Assembly: GCA_023421735.1 (NCBI GenBank)
Contig: JAEZSP010000079.1
Span: 89,467-153,466, forward strand
Length of the DNA: 64,000 nucleotides
Reading direction: 5' to 3'
DNA from: Bacillota bacterium
GTDB lineage: Bacteria > Bacillota_A > Clostridia > Christensenellales > Aristaeellaceae
Position 1 is the first letter of the stretch; every line of letters begins with the position of its first letter. Of the stretch, positions 16,828-25,173 are shown in pieces. The notes below the pieces were generated by a model. That model did not search any database, was not told where the DNA came from, and saw nothing but the letters and a program-made list of their open reading frames with translations. The position numbers were made by a program, and so were the translations under genes.

Positions 16828-17859
16828 ATGCAGAATTTTAGGGTGGGCCTTGTCGGCTGCGGGGGCATCAGCTCCGCGCACATTCCCGCGCTCATGGGGA
16901 TGGAAAACGTGAAGATCACAGCAGTGTGCGATCCTAAATCGGATCGGGCGCTGGCGGCAGCGGAAAAGACGGGCGCGCAAATCGTCCGGGACTTTGAAGA
17001 AATGATCGCGCGGCCGGACGTCGACGCGGTGCACATCCTGACGCCCCACTTTTTGCACGCACCCATGACCATTGCCGCGCTCGGCGCGGGCAAACACGTG
17101 CTGACCGAAAAACCCATGGCCACGACGCTTTCAGACGCGCGCGCGATGATCGCGGCGGCGCGCAAATCGACGGCGCGTCTCGGCGTGATTTTCCAGAACC
17201 GCTATAACCCCGCCACCATCGAGCTCAAGCGGCTCGTCGCCTCCGGGGAAGGCGGCGCGCTCCTGGGCGCGCGGGCCACGGTCGCCTGGAAGCGTGAGGC
17301 ACCCTATTACCTCGATTCCGGTTGGCGCGGACAGATGGCGACCGAAGGCGGCGGAAGCCTCATCAACCAGTCGATTCACACGCTCGATTTGCTGTCCTAT
17401 ATCGCGGGCAAGCGGATCGCGCGCGTGTGCGGACACATTTCGACAGACCTTCTGGCGGGTAAGGTCGATGTGGAGACAAGCTGCCACGCCGTTGCGGAAT
17501 ATGCGGGCGGCGGGCGGGTCGTCATCTTTACCTCGAACGACTACGCGCTCGATGCACCCGTCGAGATCGAAATGGCCTGCGAAACGAAGCGGTGGATGCT
17601 CGTGGGCGATGAGCTCTACGACGCGACAGATGGGATGACGCTGCTCCTCAGCGGAAAAGCGCCTGCGGTTTCCGGAAAGGCCTATTGGGGCGCGGGGCAT
17701 CCCGCCGAGATCCGGGACTTCTACGACGCCATCGAAACCGGGCGACCGTTCATGCTCGAGGGCGCGGCGGGCTATCCGGCGCTCAACCTCGTCAAGGCCA
17801 TTCAGCAATCCTCTGCGACCGGAAAATGGGTCGCTCTCGACGATCCGAAGGAGATATGA
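16828..17859 (+). CDS. Gfo/Idh/MocA-family oxidoreductase
   Basis: A 343-residue NAD(P)-dependent sugar or inositol dehydrogenase-like protein. The Rossmann motif VGLVGCGGISSAH is at residues 6-18, followed by the conserved EKP motif (LTEKPMATTL) and the C-terminal alpha/beta domain with GGGSLINQSIHTLDLLSY, where the HxxD-type catalytic residues sit. The substrate is unknown. GGAGG lies 8 nt before the ATG. It is third in the coupled operon and overlaps the next gene by 4 bp (ATGA). Confidence 0.9.
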   Translation: MQNFRVGLVGCGGISSAHIPALMGMENVKITAVCDPKSDRALAAAEKTGAQIVRDFEEMIARPDVDAVHILTPHFLHAPMTIAALGAGKHVLTEKPMATTLSDARAMIAAARKSTARLGVIFQNRYNPATIELKRLVASGEGGALLGARATVAWKREAPYYLDSGWRGQMATEGGGSLINQSIHTLDLLSYIAGKRIARVCGHISTDLLAGKVDVETSCHAVAEYAGGGRVVIFTSNDYALDAPVEIEMACETKRWMLVGDELYDATDGMTLLLSGKAPAVSGKAYWGAGHPAEIRDFYDAIETGRPFMLEGAAGYPALNLVKAIQQSSATGKWVALDDPKEI

Positions 17860-18401
17860 AAATGGATTATTTCAGTCAGGCACATGACGCGGCGGCGGAA
17901 CTTTATCATGCCGACGCGAAGCACTTTAACCCGGTGAGACTCATGGTGATCGGCGCGTCGTCCAGCGAGGTCGGCGGCGGAATGATCGGTCACGCTTCAT
18001 CATATGAAATAGGCGAGCGCGTCGCGGAAGGCGTGCTTGCGGCAGCCGATGCGCTCGGATTTGACTGCGCATTCCAATGTTGCGAGCATCTCAACCGTGC
18101 GCTCGTCGTCGAGCGCCGCGTCGCCGAAGCGCGCGGCTATGAAATCGTGTGCGTTGTGCCCCAGCCCAAGGCGGGCGGCTCCGTCGCCACGGCTGCCTAC
18201 AAGCGCATGACCGATCCCGTCGTCGTCGATCTCGTCTCGGCAGACGCCGGGCTCGACATTGGGCGCACCATGATCGGTATGCACCTGCGCCGCGTCGCCG
18301 TTCCCGTTCGCCTGCAAACCGACCGTGTGGGCGACGCCATCGTCATCGCCGCACGCACCCGCCCGCGGCTCGTCGGGGGTGAACGGGCGAAATACGAGTA
18401 A
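17856..18401 (+). CDS. UPF0340 / TIGR01440 family protein (YwlG-like)
   Basis: A 181-residue protein of the Firmicutes-wide UPF0340 family, recognised by VIGASSSEVGGGMIGHASS, CCEHLNRALVVER, VPQPKAGGSVATAAY and GIHLR-like MIGMHLRRVAVPVR. Its biochemical role is not established. The ATG overlaps the oxidoreductase stop (ATGA), with AAGGAG upstream. It is the last gene of the 15.3-18.4 kb operon. Confidence 0.9.
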   Translation: MKMDYFSQAHDAAAELYHADAKHFNPVRLMVIGASSSEVGGGMIGHASSYEIGERVAEGVLAAADALGFDCAFQCCEHLNRALVVERRVAEARGYEIVCVVPQPKAGGSVATAAYKRMTDPVVVDLVSADAGLDIGRTMIGMHLRRVAVPVRLQTDRVGDAIVIAARTRPRLVGGERAKYE

Positions 18402-18414
18402 CGGCGCGTATACT

Positions 18415-18531
18415 CGGCCGCTCGGGGCTGAGCCCCGGGCGGCCGACGCACATCATGGAAGATGGATCATATCGCATGGGATTCTCAAGGGCGCCAGCCC
18501 TTGCATGGGAGCGCGCGGGCAAGGCCCGCGC
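18415..18531 (+). repeat. Cluster of three intergenic hairpin units
   Basis: Three short palindromes follow one another: CGGCCG around CGGGGC-TGA-GCCCCG (18415-18445), CAAGGGC-GCCA-GCCCTTG (18486-18503) and GCGCGGGC-AAG-GCCCGCGC (18513-18531). The last two units share a GCATGGGA flank. None is followed by a U-tract. It resembles the modular intergenic hairpin repeats of clostridial genomes. Confidence 0.6.
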
Positions 18532-18562
18532 CGTACTTCCTGTTTCCCTCGGAGGTGAAGGC

Positions 18563-20113
18563 ATGTATTTTCAGGCACTCGAGGCTTCGGCGGAAATTCG
18601 GCCGGAGCTTGCGGAGGTGGTGCGCGGCGAAGGGCCGCAGTTGGCGGGTCTGCGCGCGGACTATGGGCGTGCGCTGAAACGTGCGTATGTGGACATGCCG
18701 CTCTCGGCGCGCGGGGATGGGGCGTATCTGGATTTGCGGCGTGAAAGGCGCGCGGATCTGGAGGCACTGGTGCGCACGGGGCTGCCGGATGAGAGCCTGA
18801 CAAGGGCGCGGGATCTCATTTGCGCAATCGCGGAAGAATCCGCATGGGCTGAACACCCGGAGATGCCGCTCGAGGACGACATGCATCCGACCATCGACCG
18901 GATGGCTGCTGAAACGGCGGCTCTGTTTGCGTGGACAAGGCGCGTGGGGAAGCTGGATGCGCGCACGGAGGGACGCCTTCTCTATGAGGCGCGCAGACGG
19001 GTATTCACCCCGCTGATCGCGCACGAGGACTATCCCTGTCTGCGTGGGGAAGGGAAAAATGCGCTTGCCGCGCTCGCGTCGGCGCTTTCTGCGGCGCTGC
19101 TTCTGGAAACGGACGGGGCGCGGCTCTATGCACTCATTCGGCGTGCTGCGCGCGCATTGGATGAACTGATCGACCGCCCCGTACATGCACCGCTTGCGGA
19201 GGCGCTCGTCGATCGCGTGGGAACGACGGCTGCGTGGCTGCTCGCGCGCAAAATCGCCGGCCCCTCGGCGCTGGGACGCACGCTCCCCAAGGCGGAATGG
19301 CTGGATGAGTTCTATATGTCCCATCTCGGCGGCGCTGTTTTTATGGACCCCATGGGCGAGGGCGTGCGCGGGGGACTCAACGGCGCAGACCTCGCGCTTC
19401 TGGGGGCGGCCGGCGGCGACGACGCGGTGCGCGCACTCGGCGCGCAGCTTTTCCGTGCGAACCCGGAACCCGCGTCCTCTCTCAACGCGCGAATGCTCGT
19501 CGATGTCGAGGCGGGATTGACGCAAGGTGCGGTGCCCCGGCTCCGGCATGCCCATCTTCCGGATTTTTCGATCATGTCCGCGCGCGGGGGCGGCATGCTC
19601 TGCACGATGCACGCGGGCGGGCGCGGGAACGCAGGCGGCCTATGCGTATATGTCGAGGGGACGCCGGTGCTCGTGACAGTTCCCGGGGATGCCCCGGTTG
19701 TAAATGGCGTTCGGCAGGCGGAAAAATCCGGCGTGGGCGATTGCGCATTTGGCGACGCCCGTGCGGATCTGTCCATGGATCTGACCGCGCTCTATCCCGG
19801 CGGCGGCGTCCGGTTTTTTCAGCGCACGCTGATGCTCGACCGTGCGGAGGGCTCCGCCCGGCTCATCGACATCGTAGAGTCCGAACAACCCGGCGCGATC
19901 CGTTATGCCTTCGTCGCGCCCTATCCCCCCGCCCGGCTTGCATCCGGCGTGCGCGTGGGTGTCGGCATGCTCTCTTGGGAAGGTGCATCCGACGCTGACA
20001 TTCGGCGCGTTCCCGGGCGCGGCGCGTTCCCCGACGGCCTCTATCTGGTGGAACTGGAATATCCCCTTGCGCCCGGCAGCAATTACATCAACTTTGTCGT
20101 TGAACGGACATAA
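18563..20113 (+). CDS. Heparinase II/III-like protein
   Basis: A 516-residue protein without a signal peptide. The N-terminal two thirds is alpha-helical with an incomplete-toroid look (repeated AAETAALFAW, ALASALSAALLLETD), and the C-terminal third is beta-rich (FSIMSARGGGMLCTMHAGGRGNAGG), the domain order of polysaccharide lyases of the heparinase II/III group. The segment MHAGGRGNAGGLCVYVEG corresponds to the region after the usual catalytic Tyr/His. Intracellular uronate-oligosaccharide degradation is plausible. GGAGG lies 7 nt before the ATG. Confidence 0.6.
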   Translation: MYFQALEASAEIRPELAEVVRGEGPQLAGLRADYGRALKRAYVDMPLSARGDGAYLDLRRERRADLEALVRTGLPDESLTRARDLICAIAEESAWAEHPEMPLEDDMHPTIDRMAAETAALFAWTRRVGKLDARTEGRLLYEARRRVFTPLIAHEDYPCLRGEGKNALAALASALSAALLLETDGARLYALIRRAARALDELIDRPVHAPLAEALVDRVGTTAAWLLARKIAGPSALGRTLPKAEWLDEFYMSHLGGAVFMDPMGEGVRGGLNGADLALLGAAGGDDAVRALGAQLFRANPEPASSLNARMLVDVEAGLTQGAVPRLRHAHLPDFSIMSARGGGMLCTMHAGGRGNAGGLCVYVEGTPVLVTVPGDAPVVNGVRQAEKSGVGDCAFGDARADLSMDLTALYPGGGVRFFQRTLMLDRAEGSARLIDIVESEQPGAIRYAFVAPYPPARLASGVRVGVGMLSWEGASDADIRRVPGRGAFPDGLYLVELEYPLAPGSNYINFVVERT

Positions 20114-20124
20114 CAGGAGATCAT

Positions 20125-20247
20125 ATGCGCACGGAAGAAGAGATGATGGGGATTATCCGCGGCGTTGCGGAAGCGGACGCGCGGGTGCGTGCGGTTTGCA
20201 TGAACGGCCCGCATTTGACTACCGGCGGGAAGAAAAATCCAATATGA
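20125..20247 (+). pseudogene. Remnant of a 6-aminoglycoside adenylyltransferase (N-terminus only)
   Basis: A 40-codon frame with a good ribosome-binding site (AGGAG, 6 nt) starts MRTEEEMMGIIRGVAEADAR and continues VRAVCMNG. This matches the start of ANT(6)/AadK-type enzymes (MRTE.EM...I...A..D.RIRAV.MNGSR). The conserved SR-N-P and the DxD metal motif that should follow are missing; the frame ends at TGA after a few unrelated residues. It appears to be a decayed gene after a deletion. Assignment rests on about 28 residues. Confidence 0.6.
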
Positions 20248-20289
20248 TCGCGCATCTGCGTGGCGTTCAGGCGAATTGCTGAGCGATTC

Positions 20290-20338
20290 TTTCAAAGATA
20301 AAGCCGACGGCTTGGGGGAGTGCCCTCGAGCCGTCGGC
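20290..20338 (-). terminator. Terminator of the thymidine kinase-nagB operon
   Basis: The 10-bp stem GCCGACGGCT / AGCCGTCGGC (20303-20312, 20329-20338) is followed, on the minus strand, by TTATCTTTGAAAG. Confidence 0.65.
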
Positions 20339-20370
20339 GTATTTGGATGTGTTTGGGGCTTTTCCTGGCG

Positions 20371-21084
20371 CTACAACCCCGCAGCCGCGGCGCGGTCGAG
20401 CAGGATCTGACAGTTGGGATGAACGCGGAGGATGGACGCGGGCATCTGGGGCACGATAGGCCCTTCGATGGCTGCCTTTATGGCGTCTGTCTTGTTCGCG
20501 CCGGTGGCGAGCAGGATGATGCGCCGTGCGGAGAGGATGGTGCCGATGCCCATGGAAATGGCGGAACGCGGCACATCGTCAACGGAGCCGAAAAAGCGCG
20601 CGTTGTCGCGGATGGTGTTTTCCGTGAGCGGAATGATATTTGTGGGATAGACAAACTGATTGCCCGGCTCGTTAAAGCCGATGTGCCCGTTGGAACCGAT
20701 GCCCAGCAGCTGGAGATCGATGCCCCCCGCGGCGGCGATCATCCGATCATAGCCGTCCGGGTCGGGATTTACGCCGTCGGGCACGTGCGTATTTGCGGAA
20801 TCGATGTTGACGTGATCAAAGAGCTGCTCGTTCATAAACCGCCGATAACTGCACGGATGATCCGGCGAGAGTCCGATATACTCGTCCAGGTTAAAGCTCA
20901 CCACCCTGGAAAAATCGATCAATCCGTTTTGATAGAGCTTGATGAGCTCGCCGTAACAGGGTACAGGCGTCGAACCCGTTGCGAGTCCGATGACCGCGCC
21001 GTCGCGCTTCATGATCTCGGATGCGAACACCATGGCTGCCGCGCGCGCCACATCCTGCGCGGTCTCATAAACGCAAACCTTCAT
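20371..21084 (-). CDS. nagB: Glucosamine-6-phosphate deaminase
   Basis: Converts glucosamine-6-phosphate to fructose-6-phosphate and ammonia in the cytoplasm, the catabolic counterpart of GlmS. At 237 residues it has the length of the Firmicutes enzyme. Conserved segments are GLATGSTPVPCYGEL, SFNLDEYIGL (catalytic Asp), LLGIGSNGHIGFNEPG and ATGANKTDAIKAAIEGP. GGAGA precedes the ATG, which overlaps the upstream gene stop by 4 bp. No nagA is seen nearby. Confidence 0.96.
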   Translation of the reverse strand: MKVCVYETAQDVARAAAMVFASEIMKRDGAVIGLATGSTPVPCYGELIKLYQNGLIDFSRVVSFNLDEYIGLSPDHPCSYRRFMNEQLFDHVNIDSANTHVPDGVNPDPDGYDRMIAAAGGIDLQLLGIGSNGHIGFNEPGNQFVYPTNIIPLTENTIRDNARFFGSVDDVPRSAISMGIGTILSARRIILLATGANKTDAIKAAIEGPIVPQMPASILRVHPNCQILLDRAAAAGL

Positions 21085-22097
21085 GCCTTTTCTCCTTGTC
21101 TCCCGTCGAGTTCCATGGAGAGGTATTGCATGTCGCAAAGCCGCACCCCGTCCACCACGATGGGATTTTCGTAATTGTCTATGAAGAAATTGGGCTCTAC
21201 ATAGTCCGTATGAAACCCAAATTTCTCGTAAAAGGGAACCATGGATCGGTCGGTGCCGACGTACATCCGCTGATATTTCGGCGCGCTCAGCCGGATTGCG
21301 TGCCGAATCAGCTCGCCCGCGCAGCCCCTGCCCCGCGCCTCGGGGGCGGTGGCCAGGGACTTGATCTCAATGTGCCCGTCCGCGCGTTCATAGAGCGCAA
21401 TTTCACTCACCGGACGACCGCTCTGCATGAGCACGTAAAGATCCGACCTGTCGAGGTATCGCTCGATGGCCTGCACCTCTTCGTCTGCCTCGAGCAGCAG
21501 GGGCATAAACTCGCGCTTGCCGTGTGTAATCCGCCGAATCTCGCGCGGCGCAAGTTCCCCCTTTTGCCAATGCTTGCGGCACAGCGCCACATAACTCTCG
21601 CTGCCGCCGAGCATGATCTGCTCGCCTTCTTTGGTCACGCGTCCGCCCACCACGCGCGTGTTGCAGATGGCCTTGCGTCCGCACCAGCAAACGGTCTTGA
21701 GTTCTTCGATGGAATCCGCCCAGGCGAGCAGCCATAAGCTCCCCTCAAACAAATTCCCCTGAAAATCGGCGCGCAACCCGTAGCAGATGACGGGAATGTC
21801 CCATTCGTCCACGATTTTGACGAGGGACGCCACCTGCTCCTTATTCATGAACTGCGCCTCATCTACGATCAGGCAATCGTATTGGCTGACGTCTATCTCA
21901 GGAAGCTCTTCGACAAACATGCAAGGCGCGGATAGCCCTGAACGCGAACCAACCGTGCGCGCCCCGTCGCGGTCGTCCAACCGCGGCTTGAGCAGCAATG
22001 CCGATTGCCCTCGCTCCTGATAATTATACTGTACCATGACGGCGTTCGCGGTTTTGCTCGAACCCATCGCGCCATACCGGAAATACAGCTTGGCCAT
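21081..22097 (-). CDS. tdk: Thymidine kinase fused to a GNAT acetyltransferase
   Basis: A 338-residue two-domain protein. Residues 1-180 are a complete type II thymidine kinase: P-loop GAMGSSKT (9-16), VDEAQF (78-83), YGLRADFQGNLFEGS, and zinc ligands in CWCGRKA and CRKHW. Residues 186-330 are a GNAT domain starting IRRITHGKREFMPLLLEADE, with the acetyl-CoA loop ARGRGCAGELIRHA (about 254-267). No stop or start-like break separates them. The kinase salvages thymidine; the acetyltransferase substrate is unknown. AGGGGGTG lies 5 nt before the ATG. It is co-transcribed with nagB. Confidence 0.9.
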   Translation of the reverse strand: MAKLYFRYGAMGSSKTANAVMVQYNYQERGQSALLLKPRLDDRDGARTVGSRSGLSAPCMFVEELPEIDVSQYDCLIVDEAQFMNKEQVASLVKIVDEWDIPVICYGLRADFQGNLFEGSLWLLAWADSIEELKTVCWCGRKAICNTRVVGGRVTKEGEQIMLGGSESYVALCRKHWQKGELAPREIRRITHGKREFMPLLLEADEEVQAIERYLDRSDLYVLMQSGRPVSEIALYERADGHIEIKSLATAPEARGRGCAGELIRHAIRLSAPKYQRMYVGTDRSMVPFYEKFGFHTDYVEPNFFIDNYENPIVVDGVRLCDMQYLSMELDGRQGEKA

Positions 22098-22133
22098 CTT
22101 GCACCCCCTGCGTTTCTCTTTCGCACATACCCT

Positions 22134-22161
22134 ATTATAGCCATTCTGCGGGCGTTTTCAA
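22134..22161 (-). promoter_or_regulatory. Promoter of the thymidine kinase-nagB operon
   Basis: Minus-strand TTGAAA (22161-22156), 16-bp spacer, TATAAT (22139-22134). Confidence 0.7.
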
Positions 22162-22225
22162 GTATTGACAGTGGTTCAAAAAAGTGATATGGGAGCCTGA
22201 TATTTTACCCCGCGTTCGGCTTCAT

Positions 22226-22251
22226 GAAAAACGCCCCGCACCTGCGGGGCG
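22226..22251 (-). terminator. Terminator of the secreted protein gene
   Basis: The stem CGCCCCGCA / TGCGGGGCG (22232-22240, 22243-22251) is followed, on the minus strand, by TTTTT. Confidence 0.85.
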
Positions 22252-22264
22252 AAGGTCGTGCGGA

Positions 22265-22954
22265 TTAATAGGGGCTTTCGTAGGCGATCGCGTCCGCGGT
22301 CGCGGGGACGAGGCCATTCGCGTCGAAATACGCGAGAACGGAGTCGGGCAGCGTCGTGCGCATGAATATCGTGCCGTCGGCCGGAACGCCGATCGCATAC
22401 GCTGTGGTGTAATAGACGTAGAGAAGCGCGCCATCCGCATCCTTGAGTGCATAGACGCAGTAAAGATCATATATGGTGTCGGCCGTCTCGTTGGTGATTT
22501 CGGCGGTCAGGTAATTGTACGTCCAGTAGCCATCCTGCACGTTCGCGTCATAGGTGCCCACGGTCTTCATCACGACCGAAGCCTCGGTGGAGCCCTTGCC
22601 GGTTACGGTCAGCGTGTAGTCCGCGATATCGGCTGCGACGCTTGCGTTGTCCGGGTACATCGATACGTAGATGTAGCCCTTCTCACCGGGGGCAAGGATG
22701 GATGGATAGCAGTAAACGTAGTCGGTCGAATCGATCGTGTTGCCGTCCGCGTCGAAGAGTTCAACCAGACCCGCACTGAATTCGACGGGCTTGTCGCCTG
22801 TGTTTTCAACCTCGGCGTACACATCGACGTCGACTGTGCCATAGGAGTCGAGGGCGATCATGCGCTCCTGATTGACGGTGAGCTTGCCTGCTGCGAATGC
22901 CGGCGCACAGGCGAGAGAAAGCGCCAAAACGAGAATGAAGATCCGCTTAAACAT
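22265..22954 (-). CDS. Secreted protein of unknown function
   Basis: A 229-residue exported protein with a signal peptide (MFKRIFILVLALSLACAPAFA). The Cys in the signal is too far from the cleavage region to form a lipobox. The rest is beta-rich in two similar halves, with 'VENTGDKPVEFSAGLVELFDADGNTID' and 'ITNETADTIYDLYCVYALKDADGALL' (quoted in parts) looking like duplicated FxLYD-type immunoglobulin-like domains. No function can be assigned. GGAGGG precedes the ATG by 6 nt. It is a monocistronic unit. Confidence 0.78.
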   Translation of the reverse strand: MFKRIFILVLALSLACAPAFAAGKLTVNQERMIALDSYGTVDVDVYAEVENTGDKPVEFSAGLVELFDADGNTIDSTDYVYCYPSILAPGEKGYIYVSMYPDNASVAADIADYTLTVTGKGSTEASVVMKTVGTYDANVQDGYWTYNYLTAEITNETADTIYDLYCVYALKDADGALLYVYYTTAYAIGVPADGTIFMRTTLPDSVLAYFDANGLVPATADAIAYESPY

Positions 22955-23121
22955 GGATATCCCTCCTTATTGACATGATATACCACCGATCTCGTTTCGT
23001 CAATCATTTGACATAAAAATGATTAAATGGGTTGTGATTTTGATGTTTTTGCGTAAATGGGATGACGGCGTACGTGTGTGCGATTATAATGGAAGATAGA
23101 AACGAAAAGGGGATGAAGCAC

Positions 23122-23838
23122 ATGAAACGCACGACGCGCGTCATTTTGCTCGTGGCGGTGGTTTTTGCCGCGGGCGTGTTTGCTGCGCTTGTTTATGGAG
23201 GCGTGATTCGCTTAAACCGACCGTCCGATCAGGATTACCCTGTGCGCGGCGTGGACGTATCTGAATATCAGGGAACGATCGATTGGACCAAAATTGCCGC
23301 ACAGGGAATCGACTTTGCCTATGTCAAGGCGACCGAGGGGAGTTCCGCCGTCGATTCACGCTTTGCGGATAATTTCCCGGGCGCACAGGCTGCGGGGCTG
23401 CGGGTCGGCGCGTACCACTTCTTCAGTTTTGACACGCCCGGTGACATGCAGGCCGCCAACTATATCGCCAACGTACCTGCGCAGGAGGACCTTCTCCCGC
23501 CGGTCATCGATCTCGAGTTTTATGGCGAGTATCAGAACAATCCCCTGCCCGCGGATGAGGTTTGGCCGCAATTGCAGGCGGCGCTCGATGCGCTCGAGGC
23601 GGCGTATGGGAAAAAGCCGATCATTTATACGACCGAGCGCTCCTATGATCTCTATGTCTCCGGGCACGATGCGCCGTATGACATCTGGATTCGAAGCACC
23701 TACTTTTCCCCGCGCGTGAAGGGCTGGACAATTTGGCAGTATACGGGTCGGGGCAAGCTCGACGGATATGATGGCGAGGAAATTTACATCGACCTGAACG
23801 TATTCAACGGAAACGAGGATGCATTCGCGGTTTATTGA
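23122..23838 (+). CDS. GH25 lysozyme (N-acetylmuramidase)
   Basis: A 238-residue membrane-anchored or secreted peptidoglycan hydrolase. One hydrophobic helix (residues 8-30) is followed by a complete GH25 barrel with the catalytic acids in GVDVSEYQG (Asp45) and VIDLEFYG (Asp130, Glu132), plus FAYVKATEG, GAYHFFSF and WTIWQYTGRG. It cleaves MurNAc-GlcNAc bonds. The ATG at 23122 has AAGGGG 9 nt upstream; an ATG at 23113 is too close to it. Its end overlaps the convergent ATPase gene by 7 bp. Confidence 0.93.
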   Translation: MKRTTRVILLVAVVFAAGVFAALVYGGVIRLNRPSDQDYPVRGVDVSEYQGTIDWTKIAAQGIDFAYVKATEGSSAVDSRFADNFPGAQAAGLRVGAYHFFSFDTPGDMQAANYIANVPAQEDLLPPVIDLEFYGEYQNNPLPADEVWPQLQAALDALEAAYGKKPIIYTTERSYDLYVSGHDAPYDIWIRSTYFSPRVKGWTIWQYTGRGKLDGYDGEEIYIDLNVFNGNEDAFAVY

Positions 23839-24635
23839 TCCCGCGCGATTTCGGCGACATAGCGTGCGGTATTTGCGAGAAAATCGCGCAGAAAGCGCAC
23901 GCCCTCAAGCCTGTCAAACGTTTCCTCTGTGAGTTTGCCGCTTTCAAATGTGAGAATGCGCGCGCCGGGGCAGGCGAGCAAAACCGGCGAATGCGTCGAG
24001 ATGATGAACTGGCAACCCCGCTTCGCCGCATCGACGATCATGGTCAAAAGCACGTACTGGTTGAAGGGCGAAAGCGCCGCCTCCGGCTCGTCGAGCAGAT
24101 ACAGACCCCGGTCGATCAGCCGCGCGCCGAAAAAATCCAGAAAACCCTCTCCGTGGGAACGCGCGGAGAGGTCGTTTTCGTATAGCCCCTCGAGAGATGC
24201 GAGGCTGGAGGCATATGCCATGCGCGCCTGCTGCCGCGCGAATGCGCTGCGGCCTTCTGATTCCTGATCCGCGCGCGCAAGATCGCGCCGCGCGTCGTCC
24301 TTCATGCGATTGACCGAGTCGATGTAGCGGATAAAACCCTCCGCGTGGAAAAAGAACGCGCGGTCGGGCCTTCTGGACATGGCAATGCGGAAGTTTTCCG
24401 CCGCTTTTGCGATGGGCGCCTTTCGCATGTCGCTCGTCATCTTCGCGTGATCGACGCGCACCGCCGCGGTCTTGTTGGCGATCAACTCGATCAGCGTGGT
24501 CTTTCCGCAGCCGTTGTCGCCCGCGAGCAGCGTTACCGGGGTCGTAAATTCGATGCGCTCCATGTTGTCATATAGCGCCATCGGATAGCCGTCGCCGGGT
24601 CGCATCCGGGTCAGCGCTTTTAAAAACACGCTCAT
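23832..24635 (-). CDS. AAA-family ATPase with ABC-type nucleotide-binding fold
   Basis: A 267-residue ATPase with Walker A GDNGCGKTT (residues 39-47), a charged helical insert (about 95-150), Walker B GLYLLDEPEAAL and the H-loop ISTHSPVLL. This pattern is that of small SMC/OLD-like 'AAA_21' ATPases found singly or in defence and stress modules, not of membrane transporters. The start overlaps the GNAT gene stop (ATGA). No partner nuclease or toxin is adjacent, so a defence role is only a possibility. Confidence 0.85.
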   Translation of the reverse strand: MSVFLKALTRMRPGDGYPMALYDNMERIEFTTPVTLLAGDNGCGKTTLIELIANKTAAVRVDHAKMTSDMRKAPIAKAAENFRIAMSRRPDRAFFFHAEGFIRYIDSVNRMKDDARRDLARADQESEGRSAFARQQARMAYASSLASLEGLYENDLSARSHGEGFLDFFGARLIDRGLYLLDEPEAALSPFNQYVLLTMIVDAAKRGCQFIISTHSPVLLACPGARILTFESGKLTEETFDRLEGVRFLRDFLANTARYVAEIARDQ

Positions 24636-25096
24636 AATGGCTTTACCATGATAAGACACGGATTCTCCGGCCCCCATATGTCCACCGTCATCAGCGGAAG
24701 AAAGCCCATTGTCCTGTAAAACGCGCGCGTCTTTGCGTAGAACGGATCGGGGTGCCCGTCCGAAAGCGTCATGACGCTCAAAAGTCTTTTACCCTTCTCG
24801 CGTGCAAATGTCTCCGCGATTGCGCAGAATCGCCGCCCGATGCCCACGCGCTGGTATGATTGCAGGATGCCAAGCACGTGCAGATCGAGGGCAGCCGGAC
24901 TCGTCTCCTTGCACGCGCAAAAGCCGATCGGGGAACCGCCGTCGAACGCGACCCACATCGGCAGATCGCGGCAATCACGCGCGTAGTCTTCAATCGCATC
25001 GGGGATGCCGAACCAGTCCGGAAGCGCCTGCAGAACCCTTCGGCAGACGTGCGCGCGCGCGTCACGACTTGAGACGCATACGACGTCGATTCCCAA
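24632..25096 (-). CDS. GNAT-family N-acetyltransferase
   Basis: A 154-residue acetyltransferase. The acetyl-CoA loop is QSYQRVGIGRRF near residue 80, preceded by the beta-4 strand LDLHVLGIL and followed by FYAKTRAFYRTMGFLPL, all typical of GNAT. The substrate is unknown. The start is TTG at 25096 with GAGG 7 nt before it. It is coupled by ATGA overlap to the downstream ATPase. The 12-bp inverted repeat upstream may control it. Confidence 0.85.
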   Translation of the reverse strand: MGIDVVCVSSRDARAHVCRRVLQALPDWFGIPDAIEDYARDCRDLPMWVAFDGGSPIGFCACKETSPAALDLHVLGILQSYQRVGIGRRFCAIAETFAREKGKRLLSVMTLSDGHPDPFYAKTRAFYRTMGFLPLMTVDIWGPENPCLIMVKPL

Positions 25097-25108
25097 ATAA
25101 TCACCTCA

Positions 25109-25159
25109 TTTTGCAATTCGCAAAACAGACTTTGGGTATAATATGCGCAAAGTCTGTTT
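25109..25159. promoter_or_regulatory. 12-bp inverted repeat enclosing an AT-rich -10-like core
   Basis: AAACAGACTTTG (25123-25134) and CAAAGTCTGTTT (25148-25159) flank GGTATAATATGCG. A second overlapping dyad TTTTGC-N5-GCAAAA lies at 25109-25125. It could be an operator over a promoter for the GNAT-ATPase pair, or a terminator of the gene ending at 25174; both readings remain open. Confidence 0.5.
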
Positions 25160-25173
25160 ATGAGTGGATAAAA

